Part shown: one piece after another, positions 11,921 through 22,440 of the stretch
How positions within the stretch are numbered: position 1 is the stretch's first letter
Layout of the letters: each line of letters opens with the position of its first letter
Assembly: GCA_038380435.1 (NCBI GenBank)
Contig: JAWZYU010000013.1
Location: forward strand, 60,662,946-60,726,945
Source: Ryuthela nishihirai
Lineage: Eukaryota > Arthropoda > Arachnida > Araneae > Heptathelidae
Direction: 5' to 3'
DNA: 64,000 nucleotides
The notes under the pieces: model-generated
The model's input: only the letters and a program-made list of their open reading frames with translations
The model's database searches: none
What the model was told of the DNA's origin: nothing
Position numbers and translations under genes: made by a program

Positions 11921-12523
11921 CAGGGTGAATCTGAAAAAGTGGGCAAAACTTTACGGGGTGGTAGAACGCAGCTATACGAGCAATATTCGTCATAGAATGT
12001 ATGGGCGGAACACAAACGGCGAGCCGCTAGGTGGCGTTGGAAATGGTATAAAAGGGTCGGTCCTCGCACCCAACGGCATTTCTACCGTGGATTGCCGAGA
12101 GGATGGCTGGTCTTTTTCCTGTGGGGCCATATGAAACGCCTAATCTAAGAGTGCCCCATTGAAACCGATATGGATCTAGTCGCCAGGATCGCCGTTGTGG
12201 CCGGCGATATTCGGGAAATGCCTGGTGTCTTCGCAAATGTGCGTCGGTCCCTATCCCGCAGGTGTGAAGCCTGCATTACAGCTGGCGGCAGCTCTTTTGA
12301 GCAATTTCTTTGAGCATGTACCTCAAATACATTCCTGCTAATAAAATGTTTTCTGAAGTATCTCCTCTCCTTCTTGTGTTCATTCTTTAAATGTGACAGT
12401 GGAAAACTACCTTTTAACTTCTCACCGCTTGCGTTCCGACCGTACATTCTACGACGAATATTGCTCGTATAGCTGCGTTCTACCACCCCGTAAAGTTTTG
12501 CCCACTTTTTCAGATTCACCCTG
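11921..12523 (+). mobile_element. Internally deleted mariner (DUF4817-transposase type)
   Basis: A 603-bp element with terminal inverted repeats of about 92 bp (11921-12013 and 12433-12523, starting CAGGGTGAATCTGAAAAAGT), flanked by TA on both sides. Between them lies only the tail of a transposase. In mixed plus-strand frames it reads a relic of the FLWGHMKRL region, then DMDLVARIAVVAGDIREMPG and RRSLSRRCEACITAGGSSFE. The same tail is present in the 1.5 kb element at 51841-53339 (DDLVARISVATSEVRDTP). It is a non-autonomous derivative that kept its ends. Confidence 0.85.
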
Positions 12524-12525
12524 TA

Positions 12526-13968
12526 TATATGAATGTCGTAAGGAAAATGATGCAATGGAGACCACCAGAGGCAACTAATAGGGTTTATGGAGACGTATTG
12601 ATATTTGTAAATGCCAAATACTTCAGTTCCAGAAATTCCAATAAAGTAATATTGATTTCATTGATGGCTATCGTTCGAAAAACCAGTGGAGCAGTAGAAC
12701 GATCTCTGTAGGTCGGAGAGAGAATAAAGCTTTCTCATACCATTTCGAAAAAGCATAAAACTTCATATTTTGTGTTCTACTGTTGATGAACCTCGTCAAG
12801 AAATTGATAAGGTTCATAGGACAAGATTTCACACACAGATCGGCAATAAGACTAAACAAAAGTCTGTAATTATTCACTGCTGAAGCACAAGGAACAATTT
12901 CGTCACTGATTTCTATTGTAGGCAAGAAAGCTTCTTATGCCAACTCCATGTGCAAGAAACAGTGGCTTTTCTATGGCGAGAACCAATCCTGACTGAAAAA
13001 CCAAGCTACCAAAGAGAGAAAATATTGATTTTTGTTGGTAGTACATAATAGCTTCAGAATTATATTGTCAATAACTGGAACGTTTGCATCTTGCTCTGAA
13101 AAGCATCCAGCATTGATCAAACCAAAATCAGTCATTCTAAAGCATGGCAACACAAATCATCTTCTACAAGAAATTTTGCGGAAGAATATCAAAGATTTCG
13201 AATGGGAAACTCAGAATCATTCTCCCGTACTAACCAGTCATTTCACTATAAAATTATAGTTTCTTCAAATTTCTGCATTTTCTCAATGATGTTAAGAGAT
13301 ATTTGAAATTATCTGTTAACGTTATTGTCTCTTTAAACGTCAGTTATCTCATAAAACGTCAAATCTACTCTCTTTTGGATTCTTTGCCTCAAACCTTGCA
13401 ATCTTCTGTCAATAACTTTGGAAGAAATATGGGGGACTACTCTTGATAACGATTGGGATTGCGCATTAGATTGAAAATTGTGATGCCCTTAGGTGCATTT
13501 AGTGACTTTGCCCACATTATCACAAATCTGATAACATCTTTATTTCTCCAGGAATCGCCATTACATCTGTAACGTACATATATATATTCAGTGTTATCCG
13601 TGATATTTATCATATTATTCTTTATATTATAATTACGGTAGTATAATACATTAATGCAAGGTCACATTGAATAACTTGGTAGAAGAATATCTTAGAGAAC
13701 ACAGAAGTCATCAGTCACGAGGAATGTAGACTATGTAATCCATACCAAAACCTTTTTGAATAAGTTTGAAAACATTGGTGATTGAAATAAGGCTGATCTT
13801 CATCTACACTATAAACTCTCCTTCAGAGTTTACTTTTGAATATATGGTCATATTGCAAATGTGTATTTTGAATATTATGATTAAAAACGTGACTGAAATT
13901 TGTGAAGCCCAAATTGCAATTAGAGGTATTCAATATTCTCTGTTATGTACATTATATATCTACAATAG
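12526..13968. other. Intronic DNA, no gene recognised
   Basis: Contains a plus-strand open stretch at about 13032-13259 and partly open frames from 12690. The encoded residues (for example ILSITGTFASCSEKHPALIK) match nothing I know. It may be debris of an unidentified element. No splice-flanked dynein-like sequence is present. Confidence 0.4.
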
Positions 13969-14352
13969 AATGAGGGTGGCTCAGTGGTTAGCGTGCCAAT
14001 CTGCAGTTCTCCGGTTAGAATCTCACCTTGGCCAGCATTTAGGTTTATCTCTTCAAACCTCCACGCCCTTACTTCGGTCAGTAGGGGACATACATGACTT
14101 GGAAAGGCTGCCTCTCACCAGATGGGACATAAAGCAGTGGTCCTGTGTAAGGGACAGACCACCCCTGTGCACATTAAAGAACACGCTGGACGGCCTTGGC
14201 GGGAAGCTACCATCTGTATTCCACCATCTGTCCAGTGGGTCCACTCCCCCAACCTTCTCTCAGTACTTGGGGTCTTGTTATTTGGCCATTTAGTCCACTG
14301 TGTGCCAAAAAGAGTACCGCTCAGAAGTAAAAACAATCCAACCCAACCTCTA
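13969..14352 (+). mobile_element. tRNA-derived SINE, family A, copy 1
   Basis: About 380 bp. The head resembles a tRNA with pol III boxes (GGTGGCTCAGTGGTTAGCGT as A box, GGTTAGAATCTC as a decayed B box). The body has fixed landmarks: CAGTAGGGGACA, a CTTGGAAAGGC block, CCCTGTGCACATTAAAGAAC, CCAGTGGGTCC.CTCCCCCAA and GGCCATTTAG. The tail is CAATCCAACCCAACC. Four other copies share this order (18169, 24618, 36630, 37055). Confidence 0.88.
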
Positions 14353-14652
14353 CCATGTGCTGCCTTTAATTTTGATGTTTTTGTTGTAAAGGTGTTTGTG
14401 GCAATATTAAAACATTTTCGTTTCTCACAGAACTATTTTCGCTGATTACGTAATCACATTTATTTATATTTTTAAAAAAATAAGGAACTTACCGTTTTTG
14501 TTGTCAGTGTTTTAAATTTTGCAAACAATGTATATTGACAATTACGTTTTATAAATGTCCCATAATTTCGTATGTTTTCATGTTTTGGTTTAAGAAAACG
14601 TCATTATAAATGGATTAGACATTAATTGCATTGCATGCTTAAAAACGTAGCA
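14353..14652. other. Intronic DNA, nothing recognised
   Basis: AT-rich filler between two SINE copies. Confidence 0.5.
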
Positions 14653-14785
14653 TAACAATATTAAATACCTCCTAAAACACCTGCTTGCCACAGAGGCCTG
14701 ACAGAACTCTGTCAGTTTATAACCATAGTAGGTCTGTGAGGAGGGCAGGACCTCAGCAGACGCCTCTCGTTTATTATAATACTAG
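14653..14785 (-). mobile_element. tRNA-Ser-like SINE, family B, 3' part
   Basis: On the minus strand it reads CTGACAG..CTGTCAGGCCTCTGTGGCAAG, then an AGGTGTTTTAGGAGGTATT end. These are the 3' landmarks of the family whose best copy is at 34352-34556 (CAGACCTCTGTGGCAAGGAG, then GGGGGTATTTATT). The tRNA head is missing. Confidence 0.6.
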
Positions 14786-16112
14786 CTGAAATGCACCTGG
14801 GTCTTCTAATCTGCATATCCTGATTTTCACTCACTGCATATTAGATTTGTGAGCACTCCCCTCCCTACCACATCCGACCCTTTATAAATACGAAAATTTT
14901 CCCAGCATCTCATAGCCCGTGGATTAGTTACTAATCAAAATTTAAAGATTTTTATTTCGATTTCAACAGAATTTGTTTCCTTACGAACGTGACCGAATGG
15001 TCCCACATTTCGCATTGGGTTCCCCCTATATAGGACCCCGTGTTGGGTTAAAAAAACAGGTCCCTATCGGCTAAGGGATGCATTAATATTATAATGCCTT
15101 TGAGAATATGGGGGATCTGGCAAAGGCAGTAGATTTAAATGTTATGGATCTTACGTACACAGTTAAGGAGCAGTAAATGGTAACAATAGATTTGGAAGTG
15201 AATTCTGCTTCATATAGGAATTCATTACCAAAGGGGAGACCTAGGAAAATAATAGGAATAGAATGGTAAATATTTTGTCTTGTAGCAAGTCCCTACTTTT
15301 TGAATTTCGGCTTGAAATTCGGCACTGCAAATCAAACGACAACCCAAAACACCATGCGAAATTTTGAAGCGTCTACCACGATTTTCCGATGAGTTATGGC
15401 TACAACAGACAGACATACAACAAGACAAACATATTTTATTATTATGAATACTGTAAAAGGCTAATGAATTGCAGTTAACTACACCTTACTCAGTATTGAC
15501 AAATTCGCGTTTTACTACTTAAATTTTAATACCTACATTAAATAATTAAGTTAAATCGTATAAATATCAAGTCCCTGTGAAGAATAAAATTAGAAGAAAG
15601 CTTCAAATAATCTTTCATTTATTTTAAATTAGATGATTACTAACTATTAGACAATTTTTGAAACGTAAAAATTCTTTCAAAGGTTAAATTTCAGCGTTAT
15701 TACTCACAGAGCTTGTATGTACAATATATTAAAGAATTTTTAGATAATAAATATACTTAATGAACTAAGTATATAGATATTAATAGAAGCAACTAGACAG
15801 GGAATTCTACATTTCTGAAAACAAAAATTATTTGATGAACGATTACGAGAAGACATTATCATACCAGGTGAGTTTAGTTCGTAATTTCAGAAGATTGTTG
15901 GTGGTTGCGTTTAGCAACCGGCGTGGAACACAGGTTTAAAATGCTTTACAGTTATCAGATATACAGAGTATCCCTGGAGAAAATAAATGCATTTCCTAGA
16001 TATTCATTACAAGATTCATTGCTTATGCAACTGAATGCATATAAGGTATGAAAACAATGTTCATACTTAGACACAATTATGCAAAACGTATTAACTGATA
16101 TTCACTACTCAC
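14786..16112. other. Intronic DNA, no gene recognised
   Basis: AT-rich. About 15360-15430 has an ACAGACAGACATACAAC-like run. No protein or RNA family was recognised. Confidence 0.5.
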
Positions 16113-16239
16113 CTGCTTGTTAGATGCCATGAAAAAATTCGACTAAATATAGTTATCATTATTTCATCCTCGAATTCATTAATTGTGATACAGTTGAAAT
16201 GTCTTAAGAAGCGTGGTGTAATAACATTACGACCTCCAC
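16113..16239 (-). CDS. Axonemal dynein heavy chain, internal exon (AAA3, GGGRN block)
   Basis: A small exon of 127 nt on the minus strand, too short to stand out as an open frame. It is placed by its acceptor (CTGCCAG above 16239) and donor (GTGAGT below 16113). It completes the split Gly codon and reads [19 protein letters not shown], then INEFEDE and [10 protein letters not shown]. This is the classic dynein [18 protein letters not shown] motif of AAA3. It ends with two bases of an Arg codon, completed by the A that opens the exon at 7710. The 3' microsatellite of an antisense RTE copy begins only about 260 bp away at 16500, so that insertion has come close to the exon without breaking it. 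Confidence 0.93.
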
Positions 16240-16759
16240 CTGGCAGAATCAAAAGTTCAAGTTTAGTTCAGGTTAAAGTTTATTATCATAGAAATTCTAC
16301 ATTAAAATCTATCAACATATAAACAATCCAAAAGCAGAAGCTTGACTACACTTCTTTAATCATATTATTACACACACACACACAAATATATTAAAAAGTT
16401 CAATAGTTCCATTCGCTTTATTTTTATATACTTCTAACATGAAAAAGAAATGGGTTTTTTCATTGACATCCTGAAGCAGTCTTTGTGCCACACATTACAG
16501 ATAATCACCATCATCATCATCATCATCATCATAAAGCAACCATGGGCTACGGAGGTCCAACCAGATTTTGCAATTTAGTTCTCCAAGCATATATATGTCT
16601 TGAGCTGCATCTGGTCACAGCACACCAATTATAACAAGGCCCTGTTTGATATTGTCTGTCCACCGCATCCTAGGTCTCCCCCTCTTTCTGAGGCCTTTAG
16701 GCACACTGTTCATTACCCTATTCGCTAATCTATAATTATTCATACGGGCCAAACAATCA

Positions 16760-17034
16760 CAGCATATTGTGCATATTAACCATAACAGCATATTGTGCAT
16801 ATTAACGATAACAGCAAATTGTGCACATTAACCATAGCAGCATATTGTGCATATTAACCATAGCAGCATATTGTGCATATTAACCATAGCAGCATATTGT
16901 GCATATTAACCATAGCAGCATATTGTGCATATTAACCATAACAGCATATTGTGCATAATAACCATAACAGCATATTGTGCATATTAACGATAACAGCATA
17001 TTATGCATATTAACCATAACAGCATATTGTGCAG
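16760..17034. repeat. 26-bp minisatellite inside the RTE copy
   Basis: Ten full units and one partial unit of CAGCATATTGTGCATATTAACCATAG-type repeat, at an exact 26-bp period, with a few substitutions (C/G in AACCAT/AACGAT, A/G at the last base). The unit starts with the antisense retroelement word CAGCATATTGTGCA, which is normally followed by GAGAGAGAC. The array therefore seems to have grown from the element's own sequence after insertion. Confidence 0.95.
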
Positions 17035-18168
17035 AGTGAGTCCCTGGGACTCTGCACAAATATGCAGCTCAAAGGAGGTTGTCGACTCCTTTGCCTAACC
17101 TCATCATTACTTACAAAGTTCAACCACCTAATGCGCAAGCATCTAGAATGAAAAGCATCACGTTTCCTGCCATCTTGTTTATAAAGCGTCCATGTTTCAC
17201 TACCAAACCTAACCCTAGAAAGAACCAAACTATTATACAGTCTAATTTAAGTCTTTAGGTGTATACGCCAATTTCCCCCCTTATGCCAATTCCACACTCT
17301 CCAGACATTCTTAAATGTCGCGGCAGCAATCTCTATTCATCTGTTAATCTCATGCCGCACATCACCAGTATCTGTTACATAGCTCCCAAGATAATTTAAC
17401 TGTGACTCCTGCTCAAGACTGCAACCATTCAGATTAATTGAATCATAGCATATCTGACCAATTTTAATCACCTTTAATCACCTGACCAATTTTAATCACC
17501 TCTCTCTTCATAAACCAAACCTACTCTACTACCAGTCTCACCAGCAGCTCGAATGAGAGAGTTCTTCAGCAACATCATTTGCCAAAAGGGCTAAATCATC
17601 AGCATAACCTAAATCAGAAATTTTCCTATCTCCATACAATTTAAGGCCAAAATATTTTCCTTGCAGTGAATTTCGCATAGCATAATCAATAACCACACTA
17701 AATAGAAAAGGAGACAAAATACACCCTTGTCGAATATCAGAAGCAATGCTAAACCAATTGCTACAAGCCTTACCAACTTTCACGCACGATTCAGTATTAT
17801 TATAGAGACCTTTCTTTATGTTAACTAACTTGTCTGGTATGCCACATAATCTCACAATCAACCACAAATTATGGAGATCAACAGAGTCAAAAGCATTTTA
17901 AAATCGACAAAGCTAGTAACCAAAGGTTTTTGAAACTCTAAACATTTCTCAAGAATCTGCCTGAGCGAAAATATCTCATATGCACATCCCCTACCACTTC
18001 TGAATCCGCATTGCTCATCACGCAATTGTCCGTCAACCAGATTCTTAATTCTATTAAGAAAATTCATGCAAATAACTTTTCGGGAACAGAAAGTAGACTG
18101 ATACCTCTATAGTTATCACAAGAACTGCAATCACCTTTTTTAAAAATTGGGATAATAATACCTCTGGT

Positions 18169-18555
18169 TGGGTTGGGTTGTTTTACTTCTGAGCGGCACT
18201 TTTTTGCACACCATGAGCTAAATGGCCAGGTCACATGGACCCCGAAGACTCAGAGAAGGTTGGGGGAGGGGACCCACTGGAACAGCTGTTGGGAGACAGA
18301 TGGTAGCCTCCCGTCAAGGCCATCCAGCGTGTTCTTTAACGTGCACAGGGTATGGCTCTCCCGCACGCGGAGCCACGGCTTAACGTCCCATCCGACGGAC
18401 GGCGGCCTTTCCAAACCCATCGGTGTCCCCTACTGACCGTGGGCAGGGCGGGCAATTTTGCGGAGATAAATCTCAACGCTGACCCAGCTGGGACTCGAAC
18501 CTGGGAACTACAGATTACGAGCCTGGCGCGCTACCAACTGAACCACCCCCGCCCC
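18169..18555 (-). mobile_element. tRNA-Thr-like SINE, family A, copy 2, with perfect target duplication
   Basis: A 387-bp SINE inserted in the RTE copy and flanked by the 12-bp duplication AATACCTCTGGT (18157-18168 and 18556-18567). On the minus strand the head folds like a tRNA: A box TGGTTCAGTTGGTAGCGC, anticodon loop CTCGTAA (anticodon CGT, Thr) and B box GGTTCGAGTCC. The body carries the same landmarks as the other family A copies. The tail is TT(GGGTT)-complement, i.e. AACCCAACC. It is the best-preserved copy and gives the element's true ends. Confidence 0.95.
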
Positions 18556-19766
18556 AATACCTCTGGTAAAATCCTTGGAATAATTCCCTTATAATAAAAA
18601 ATATTAAAAATTTCAATCATCCATGTGGTAATCGAAACATTTCCAGTTCTAAGCATTCCTGTAGTAATTTTATCTAATCCTGGGAATTTTTGTAGTTTAA
18701 GTTTAGAAATAGCCGAAATAACTGCAGATTGTGTTATAGGGCGAACATTAAAGCCAGTAATGCATCTATCATCATTACACACAATGGTAGTACTAACCAC
18801 ATTCTTTGGAACATCACTGAAATGCTCAGCCCACCTAGCTATTACAGATTTCTCACCTTCTATAACCTTACCTTGTTTCTCCTTCAATCCCTGTATACCT
18901 ATCAGTTTTCTACCATAGAAAACATTACTTTCTGGTTCAAATTTCTGATGTTGCGTTGTCCAACTGCTTCCTAGGCTTTTCAAGCCAAGCCATCAAGCCA
19001 AAGAATGTTATCAGCTGCTAACCGATCCTTTACACGTTTATTAAGCTCTCCGTAATGCTTTCTATCAGAACTAGTAGGGTATTGATTAAGGATTAAGATT
19101 TGTAAATGGTAGTTAGTAGTCAGGGAAGGAGAGCTATGCACCAATCCCCTGTGATGATGCATAGAACCGGCAATTCCTAGCACCTAATACCCGACCCCAC
19201 TTTTTCGTGGTATAGGGCGTTAGTCCCTTTTAAAAGAGATACTTTCTTGTGGAAGGGAACGGAAGGGGTGGACTTCCAGATCAGTGTCGCCTACTGATCT
19301 GGACAACTATGGCTACTTTTCTTTTTATTCTACTCTGCTAAGAAGTGGTCAACAACACAGGTTCCTAGTGCTGACCGTATATACCAACATGAACGGAATA
19401 GTGGATCTGATCTTTATTATGGAATCTGAATTTGCTGCACTTTTAGGCTTCTGTGGAGGGAAAATTTCCCGCTGTCTTTTCTGTTTGTTTGTAGGTTGAC
19501 AGGCCGAAGTGAACAGATTCACAGGATATGTTCTATCAGCTGTGGATAATCCTGAGCAGAGGTCATCGCAGGTATCTAAATTAATGCTTCTACGGGCATG
19601 TTAAATCATACATTAGAGGAAGTCTTCCAGTGTAGATGGCTTCAGCCTTTGGTAGTAAGGGAAAGGGTCTTTGCCCCATGCCCGCGATTATGGGGTTGTT
19701 TGATGTTATCGTCATTCCCTCTCTCAATAAACATAGTTTTTTAAACATCCCACTAACGATTTTGTC

Positions 19767-20400
19767 CCCAAAGACAGTTGGAATGTGAGGACTCTGCACA
19801 GAGCTTATTCTCTTGATGTCGTCACACAAGAATTCCACAGTTATAACCTCGATAGTCTCAGCTTGAAAGAGATCAGATGGACAGATAAAAGGAGATTCTT
19901 AAAAATAATATTAAATTTCTCTTTTCAGGGAGGGAAGATAATACACATCTCCAAGGCGTAGGTCTACTTCTCAGCAGACACATTAGTGATGCTCTTCTAG
20001 GATATGAGTGCATTAATTAAAGGCTTTTAACAGCTAAATTTCAGACATATCATCTGTTGTTATGCTCCATAGGTATGTTTTGTCATATATGCTTTGTCTC
20101 CATAGGTAGTTGGAATGTGAGGACCCTGCACAGAGCTTATTCCCTTGATGTCCTCACACAAGAATTCCACCGTTATAATCTTGGTAGTCTCAGCTTGCAA
20201 GAGACCCGATGGACAGATAAAGGAGATTCTTAAAAATAACATTGAATTTCTCTTTACAGGGAGGGAAGATAATATGCATCTACAAGGCGTAGGTCTGCTT
20301 CTGAGCAGACACATTAGTGATGCTGTTCTGGGATATGAGTGCATTAAAGAAAGGTTCTTCACAGATAAATTTCAGAGAAGCATGAATATTATCAGCTGTT
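19767..20400 (+). repeat. Direct duplication of the endonuclease start (332-bp offset)
   Basis: The block beginning GTTGGAATGTGAGGAC occurs at 19777 and again at 20109, and continues in parallel for about 300 bp (first copy to about 20065, second to about 20400). The two differ by substitutions and small indels, about one in ten bases. It contains the endonuclease start and the LQETR motif twice. Confidence 0.85.
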
Positions 20401-20992
20401 ATGCCCTACTGAGGATGTCGATAAGAAGATTAGGTTTTAAGGACAACTTCAGAATATTTTGAATTCGGTCAGGAAAGGAGATATTACCTTTATTCTAGGT
20501 GGTTTCAATGCCAATGTTGGTAACTCTGACCTTTGGGGAGGGGTTATAGGCACTTTAGGTATTGGTAGCTGCAATGGCAATGGGGAACCTCTCCTACAGG
20601 TAAGTAAACATAATGGTTTTAGAATACGTAACATTTATTACAACACCACAGCATTTGTCATGTTCACATTTTGTGTAAAAACATGGCCCTAACCACCTAA
20701 CTGTTATGCCCTACTGAGGATGTCGATAAGAAGGTTAGGTTTTAAGGACAACTTCAGAATATTTTGAATTCGGTCAGGAAAGGAGATATTACCTTTATTC
20801 TAGGTGGTTTCAATGCCAATGTTGGTAACTCTGACCTTTGGGGAGGGGTTATAGGCACTTTAGGTATTGGTAGCTGCAATGTCAATGGGAAACCTCTCCT
20901 ACAGGTAAGTAAACATAATGGTTTTAGAATGCGTAACATTTATTACAACACCACAGCATTTGTCATGTTCACATTTTGTGTAAAAACGTGGG
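20396..20992 (+). repeat. Recent 305-bp tandem duplication in the endonuclease region
   Basis: The stretch starting CTGTTATGCCCTACTGAGGA at 20396 is repeated from 20701 with a 305-bp period and only a handful of differences (for example GGCAATGGGGAA against GTCAATGGGAAA). It covers the GDITFILGGFNANVG block and some downstream sequence. The near identity shows it is younger than the 332-bp duplication beside it. Confidence 0.93.
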
Positions 20993-21544
20993 CACGACAT
21001 GCCGAAATGGTCGAGCCCGGTCCGCAATTTTTACAGATTAACAGTGTCCAGATTTTCGCCATTTTTGTTCGGCATTCGATCACGAAGGAGGATGTCCCCA
21101 CCAGCGTTGGAATTCCACCTGTGGCCAATGTGGGCCTCAGATGAGGGAGCCTACGTGACCTGCACACTAGTAAACAAGCACCATCTGGGCTAGACAGATT
21201 CGCACCTCGACGGCACCCGCCAATGACAGAGGGCCACGATCACACTGAATTGCCTTTAGCCGGGAAGAGAGAAGGCCAAGGTGAGTAAAGCAGTCACTGG
21301 TGGCTGGAACTCCGCTGAAGGAGGAGGAACAAACAAGAGTCCAGTGCCACACTCGAGATCAGACACCAGGCTGGGTGAAGAGAGCGAGAGTGATCTGTCG
21401 AGGTTCTAAGTTGTTGGACGGTGTGCTGGAGCGTGCTGCATGCAGAGAGAAACGGTGTTTTCTCGCCCACATCAGTAGAGAGGAAAGGGGTAAATTTTCT
21501 CTGATCTGGTGTCCCGCGACTAATGGAACTGATCTGGTATCCCA
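20993..21544. other. GC-richer intronic segment, unrecognised
   Basis: Clearly less AT-rich than its surroundings. It contains an inexact doublet TGATCTGGT.TCCC.C.ACTAATG (about 21500-21550). No protein family is recognised on either strand. It could be the LTR or UTR of an unidentified element, or 3' sequence of the element at 21545-22440. Confidence 0.4.
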
Positions 21545-22440
21545 CAACTAATGTTAAAGTAAAAGGCAAAAGGAAAGACAGTAAACATAAATACTAAAAA
21601 CAACAAACAACGAAAAACATCTATGTAAAAGACAAAAAACAACAGTAACAAATATATAAAAATAATGGGTGTATAGGACCCACGTAAAAAACAATGCCAA
21701 AAGGTAAAAATCAGAGATGGATAAAATATCCAGTAAAACCTAAAAAGGAAAAAATAGCAGATAAAACAGTCATTGTATAAAAGATGCCCGACTGTAAGGG
21801 GCTCGCACGTAAAATCATAAAGTTAAAATATAAGAGGCGTTCAAGGTTAAAAGCAATACAATCTATTAAAAAAATGTTTAATCGTTAAAATCGTGTCACA
21901 AAACTCGCACTTAGATTCGTCGTCCACAACAAAGTGGAAATGACTAAGTGATAAACGAATGACCTAAGCAGAGTCGAGAAAGTACAACTATATTCTTGAG
22001 ATTACTGCGAAAACAAGACTGCCACTGTTTGACAATGTGCTAGATCTCGAAAAGCTTGTTACCAACCTGATCAAACAAAGATCTCTGTCACTGTGTCCGG
22101 AACTAGATGGATAAACGTTGTCAGAAGTCCAAGTATGGAACCGGCAGTGGAGAGTTGGATAGGGGCATGGCTGACCTGAATAGCAGCATTTGCCAACTCG
22201 TTGCCCCTGATCCTGACGTGACTGGAACCCAACAGAATAGAAATGGGGGCGACAGCTGCTAGACGATGGAGCTGCTGGTGGATCTTGGAGAGAACAGGGT
22301 GAGGCCGATGCCTCACTGAGATGAAGGCCTGCAACGAGCTAAGCGAGTCAGTGTAGAGGACACACCGACGATGTGCTTAGCTTCTATGTGGTCCAAGGCA
22401 ATGTTGATAGCATGCAATCGCTTATTGATAATATAATTAA
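21545..22440 (-). mobile_element. Non-LTR retrotransposon relic with RNase H (I/Jockey/R1-like)
   Basis: On the minus strand an RNase H domain is visible: LYTDSLSSLQAFISVRH from about 22370 down, then ISILLGSSHVRIRGNELANA with the usual 'SHV.I.GNE.AD' pattern (here AN instead of AD, so a catalytic Asp appears replaced). Below it comes the usual post-RNase H stretch (FRSNLKNIVVLSRLCLGHSF near 21950-22030, corresponding to the 'LCRLRIGH' motif), then an A-rich 3' region down to about 21545. The RT and endonuclease are not seen. Confidence 0.72.

Larger units (their letters stand above)
7711..16112 (-). other. Dynein gene intron (about 8.4 kb)
   Basis: Intron between the GGGRN exon and the LPTPAKSHY exon, of phase 2. 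It contains an RTE fragment, a palindromic MITE, a decayed Tc1, two head-to-head RTE ends, an internally deleted mariner and SINE copies. Confidence 0.85.
16500..19091 (-). mobile_element. RTE-like non-LTR copy, 3' two thirds (with inverted 5' part following)
   Basis: Antisense copy starting with an ATC microsatellite (16508-16531). It runs through the C-terminal domain (broken at 16615-17228), then the RT core at 17538-17867 (GIPDKLVNI, RQGCILSPFLFSVVIDYAMR and the catalytic block LGYADDLALLAND with YADD kept). The upstream RT blocks follow at 17858-18067 (NLVDGQLRDEQCGFRSGRGC) and 18531-18983 (ARWAEHFSDV, KLQKFPGLDKITTGML). It stops near 19091 inside the linker between endonuclease and RT (NQYPTSSDRKHYGELNK). 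It is interrupted by a 26-bp minisatellite and by a SINE, and has several frame breaks. Confidence 0.92.
19092..20992 (+). mobile_element. RTE-like non-LTR, 5' UTR and endonuclease part, inverted
   Basis: Plus-strand segment with the complete 5' UTR of the family, colinear with 39801-40480 (CAATCCCCTGTGATGAT, CTACTGATCTGGACAACTAT, TTCTGTGGAGGGAAAAT). The APE endonuclease start follows: a GSWNVRTLHRAYSLDVLTQEFH relic, then LQETRW, GRED..LQGVGLLLSRHISD and GDITFILGGFNANVGNSDLW. The endonuclease part is duplicated twice (see repeats). It ends near 20992 at the NTYYN block. It sits exactly where the antisense copy at 16500-19091 stops, and supplies the missing upstream half in inverted order. Confidence 0.88.

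Noticed and set aside
13032..13259. Candidate host exon with open frame ILSITGTFASCSEKHPALIK
   Set aside because: No dynein similarity, no convincing splice sites at both ends, and stops just upstream.
16508..16531. ATC/CAT trinucleotide runs taken as independent microsatellites (also 10957, 48187, 59309)
   Set aside because: Each lies exactly at the 3' end of an RTE copy, so they are the element's tail.
16760..17034. Possible CRISPR array (regular 26-bp repeat)
   Set aside because: The repeats are directly adjacent without unique spacers, inside a eukaryotic retrotransposon.
18173..18436. Frames of 80-107 codons inside SINE copies (also 14122-14445, 24734-24940, 36717-37025)
   Set aside because: They recur only because the SINE body is GC-richer and conserved. 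They lie on both strands of a pol III element and have no coding signature.
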